Assembly (NCBI GenBank): GCA_041746135.1
Contig: JBGTHQ010000030.1
Span: 62,001-126,000 of the forward strand
Direction of reading: 5' to 3'
DNA: 64,000 nt
Origin: Alg239-R122 sp041746135
GTDB lineage: Bacteria > Pseudomonadota > Alphaproteobacteria > Sphingomonadales > Sphingomonadaceae
Under the pieces are notes generated by a model that worked only from the letters and a program-made list of their open reading frames with translations, was not told the origin of the DNA and did not search any database. Positions 62,188-64,000 of the stretch are shown one piece after another. A program made the translations under genes and the position numbers. The first letter of the stretch is position 1, and each line of letters starts with the position of its first letter.

Positions 62188-63963
62188 ATGACCAGTTACC
62201 GCGATGCCCCATTTCGTGATGCCGAATTCATGCCTGTGGACCTTGATGTCGATCGGCAAGGTGACGGTGTGATAGTTTTTCAGTCCGCCGTAAAAATGCC
62301 CGCGCACGATAGCAATGTTGCAAGAGCCGTTCAGGCTTCTGTCGAACGGAATGCAGATAAAATGGCATTGGCAGAGCGTAATGCAGATGGACGATGGGAA
62401 AAGATCAGCTACCGGGAATTTGGCAGCAGAGTAAACGCATTAGCGAACTGGTTTTTGAACAATGTTCCGGCTGATCGCGCCGTTATGCTTCTGTCCGAAA
62501 ATTCCATTAATACCGCAATAGTCAATTTCGCGTGCTATGCGGCGAGCAGGATTCACACGCCTGTCAGTCCGGCCTATGCGTTGGCTCAGGACTATACGCG
62601 CCTGCGCCATGTCGCGAAAATAACCCGGCCTGCCTGCATTTTTGTCGCGGGCAACGCTGCTTTTGCAAAAGCGGTCGAGGAGGTGCTGGATGAAGACGTT
62701 TCTATCCTCACCGATGACGATAGTCACTTCGCGCGATCTACCCGGTTATTGAATTCGATATATGCTGGTGAGGATGATGGCTCTGTAGCGGCGGCCATCG
62801 AAAAGATAGAGCCGGAAAAAATTGCGACCTATATGATGACATCCGGATCTACAGGTCTGCCTAAGGTTGTCCGGCTGAGCATGGCCGCACTGGCGGCGAA
62901 TACTGCGCAGACAGTCGCCGCTATCGGTCAAGCTGCAGGGTGGAACGATGTCATGTTGGACTGGCTCCCATGGCATCATGCTGCAGGCTCATCGGTATTA
63001 CGTACCTGTCTGATCGAGGGCGGCAGCCTTTATATTGACGCTGGAAAGCCGGCACCGGGATTATTTGATACATCCATCGCCAACTTGCGTGAGATTTCGG
63101 TATGTTACTTCAACAATGTGCCGTCGGGCTATGCGATGCTGGTTGACGCAATGGAGGAAGACGCTGCGCTCAGGAGCAGTTTTTTCAAAAAAATGCGCCT
63201 GATGCTTTATGGCGGCGCAGGGCTTTCCCAAAATGTATATGACCGGCTTCAGGAAATGGCGGTCGCCGAAACCGGGCAGCGGATTCATATGACAACGGGC
63301 TATGGCATGACGGAGACTGTGTCCGGATGCCTGACCATCCATTACCCCACACAGAAAGTTGGAATTGGGCTGCCATGTCCTGGCGTATCCGTGAAATTGG
63401 TGCCATCGGATGACCGCTACGAAGTGCGTTTAAAAGGCCCGAACCTGATGGCGGGCTATTTAAACGCGCCTGAAAAAAATGCGGAAACTTTCGACGATCA
63501 GGGCTATTATCGCACTGGCGATCTGGCGCGTCTGGTCAATCGTGAGCGATTGCAGGAAGGTCTGGCTTTTTCAGGGAGGCTCGCTGAAGAATTCAAGCTT
63601 GATAACGGAACATGGGTTTATGGCGGCGAAATGCGTGATGCGCTGCTGAAATCGCTCGCGCCAGATGTAACCGAACTTGTATTATGTGCTGCTGACCGAC
63701 CTTTTTTGACCGCGATGTTCTGGACTCGCCCGGACGCAGATGCGGCCATAATCAATAAAAACCTAAAAGACTTTAACAGCGCGCGCGCTGGCAAATCAGC
63801 GACTTTGCGGCGGTTCTGCCTGTTGAAAACTCCGCCAGATGCAGCGGCGCAGGAGGTTTCTGACAAGGGCAGTATCAATCGTCAGGCCGTTATCCGAAAC
63901 CGCATGGACGTGGTTGAAAGGCTCTATGCCGAGAGTCCACCCGACGAAATATACCAGATTTGA
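62188..63963 (+). CDS. Feruloyl-CoA synthase-like AMP-forming acyl-CoA ligase
   Basis: The protein has 591 residues. YMMTSGSTGLPKVVRLSM is the AMP-binding motif, LMLYGGAGLSQNVYDRLQEM and TGYGMTETVSGC are the A4/A5 blocks, and YYRTGDLARLVN carries the hinge region (TGD). The long N-terminus (DAPFRDAEFMPVDLDVDRQGDGV) and GSTG context match feruloyl-CoA synthase-type ligases of aromatic acid breakdown. It follows the LEH-like gene by 13 nt. The pair with an SCP2 thiolase suggests breakdown of an aromatic or cyclic acid. The substrate is not proven. Confidence 0.85.
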   Translation: MTSYRDAPFRDAEFMPVDLDVDRQGDGVIVFQSAVKMPAHDSNVARAVQASVERNADKMALAERNADGRWEKISYREFGSRVNALANWFLNNVPADRAVMLLSENSINTAIVNFACYAASRIHTPVSPAYALAQDYTRLRHVAKITRPACIFVAGNAAFAKAVEEVLDEDVSILTDDDSHFARSTRLLNSIYAGEDDGSVAAAIEKIEPEKIATYMMTSGSTGLPKVVRLSMAALAANTAQTVAAIGQAAGWNDVMLDWLPWHHAAGSSVLRTCLIEGGSLYIDAGKPAPGLFDTSIANLREISVCYFNNVPSGYAMLVDAMEEDAALRSSFFKKMRLMLYGGAGLSQNVYDRLQEMAVAETGQRIHMTTGYGMTETVSGCLTIHYPTQKVGIGLPCPGVSVKLVPSDDRYEVRLKGPNLMAGYLNAPEKNAETFDDQGYYRTGDLARLVNRERLQEGLAFSGRLAEEFKLDNGTWVYGGEMRDALLKSLAPDVTELVLCAADRPFLTAMFWTRPDADAAIINKNLKDFNSARAGKSATLRRFCLLKTPPDAAAQEVSDKGSINRQAVIRNRMDVVERLYAESPPDEIYQI

Positions 63964-63986
63964 TTTTTGCAAGTGATGGAGCATTC

Positions 63987-64000
63987 ATGACTCTACTACC
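63987..64000 (+). CDS. Start of a further gene, cut by the window edge
   Basis: An ATG at 63987 follows TGATGGAG, 24 nt after the ligase stop, on the same strand. Only 14 nt (MTLL) are visible, so nothing can be said of the product beyond likely membership in the same operon. Confidence 0.4.

Overview
The window looks like chromosomal DNA of an alphaproteobacterium, most likely a member of the Sphingomonadales. This rests on an EcfG-type sigma factor, a DUF5818 gene, the GC-rich codon use of the flanks and short palindromic REP-like elements. It is an inference from gene content; no database search was possible.

Left flank (1 to about 34.3 kb) is ordinary chromosome. From left to right it holds: a GFA-family gene and maleylacetoacetate isomerase; a six-gene arsenosugar-like cluster (two GT-A glycosyltransferases, an extended SDR, ArsM, an FAD disulfide oxidoreductase, a radical SAM protein); an operon of a beta-helix protein, a diheme cytochrome, MTA phosphorylase and a DUF1232 protein; a fatty-acyl catabolic block (TetR regulator, crotonase, SDR, thiolase, aldehyde dehydrogenase, acyl-CoA synthetase) whose genes share an 18-bp palindrome; an M23 peptidase; a glnE-bcp-DUF455 operon; ecfG; an M28 peptidase; and agmatine-to-putrescine genes (agmatine deiminase and N-carbamoylputrescine amidase) with several small envelope genes, an L,D-transpeptidase and folK.

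At 34286 an intact tRNA-Lys gene marks the start of an integrated element. Its last 46 bp are repeated exactly at 48470-48515. Between the copies lies a 14.15-kb element with integrase, an AlpA-like HTH protein, a primase-polymerase/helicase with flanking iterons, a terminase-small-subunit-like HTH protein, several unknown genes, an HWE kinase and, next to the tRNA, a restriction-like pair: a GHKL ATPase fused to a PD-(D/E)XK nuclease, overlapping a C5 cytosine methyltransferase. The layout resembles a phage satellite (PICI-like), and I see no capsid or conjugation genes.

From 48.5 to about 60.3 kb lies a second accessory region whose right boundary I could not find. It has an AlbA_2/helicase operon whose helicase is a chimera of a type III-like restriction ATPase and a UvrD-like C-terminal half. 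It also has a retron-like locus (phosphoribosyltransferase/winged-helix protein, structured intergenic RNA candidate, reverse transcriptase), and a decayed prophage packaging module (truncated terminase, DUF5681 protein, frameshifted ParB-methyltransferase).

Right flank (60.4 kb to the end) returns to metabolism: an SCP2-type thiolase, an NTF2/LEH-like protein and a feruloyl-CoA-synthase-like ligase in one operon.

The strongest candidates for new biology are the retron-like locus and the satellite-like element with its GHKL-nuclease/methylase cargo.
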